The notes under the pieces were generated by a model. It saw only the letters and a program-made list of their open reading frames with translations. It was not told the DNA's origin and did no database searches. This document shows, piece after piece, positions 63,949 through 64,000 of a stretch of 64,000 nucleotides of DNA. The DNA is from Rhynchopus sp. YZ270_cl-10. Its lineage: Eukaryota > Euglenozoa > Diplonemea > Diplonemida > Diplonemidae. Made by a program: the position numbers and the translations under genes. The stretch's first letter is position 1; every line of letters begins with the position of its first letter. The stretch lies in the NCBI GenBank assembly GCA_964035575.1, contig OZ037860.1:458689-522688 (forward strand), written 5' to 3'.

Positions 63949-64000
63949 CTGGCATAAGAGAAAAAGAAGTGTCCTTTTTCAAAAGTCGTTGTTATTCAAA

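Overview
The window reads as nuclear DNA of a flagellated, intron-bearing protist. Recognisable genes include IFT140 (so a cilium or flagellum), COP9 signalosome subunit 8 and an NFKBIL1-type nuclear protein. Every well-supported gene (14 of 14) lies on the minus strand. Several start codons sit just downstream of a pyrimidine tract ending in AG. Together with a secreted protein carrying a Thr/Pro stalk of the 'xAPKTExP' kind, this fits a euglenozoan with polycistronic transcription and spliced-leader addition, most likely a diplonemid. That placement is an inference; no spliced-leader or rRNA gene was seen.

Layout in the direction of transcription (high to low coordinates). A possible exon sits at 63.9 kb. 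At 60.7-55.5 kb is a 1324-residue PT-stalk, multi-pass membrane protein with a novel-looking cytoplasmic repeat. From 55.5 to 41.9 kb there is a gene-poor, repeat-packed stretch. IFT140 (7 exons) occupies 41.9-37.0 kb, a membrane-anchored methyltransferase-like protein 36.0-34.7 kb, and a Q/P-rich coiled-coil protein 33.7-32.8 kb whose end is put out of frame by a C9 run. From 32.7 to 27.2 kb lies a cluster of DNA-transposon-like elements. A bacterial-type double-domain cupin lies at 27.1-26.0 kb, a 1909-residue coiled-coil protein (8 exons) at 25.6-19.1 kb, and a receptor-like protein with PDZ-like modules at 16.8-14.1 kb. CSN8 and two small spliced genes form a tight run at 11.0-8.6 kb. The NFKBIL1-type gene and an 82-residue protein lie at 5.4-3.5 kb, and at the left edge are a Cys-rich exon and a protein built of repeated exons.

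Introns are GT-AG with a frequent GTATG donor, often under 120 nt (down to 45 nt), and almost all phase 0. Longer introns owe their length to inserted repeats.

The rest is filled by two layers of repeats. One is a set of short (30-130 bp) dispersed foldback families, in places with compensatory changes in the stems. The other is a set of 0.1-1.1 kb elements with terminal inverted repeats and target-site duplications: three hAT-type elements with exact 8-bp duplications, two with TWA duplications as in PIF/Harbinger, one with long inverted repeats and a 9-bp duplication as in Mutator-like elements, and one carrying a large satellite array. No retroelement, CRISPR array, rRNA or convincing tRNA gene was found.
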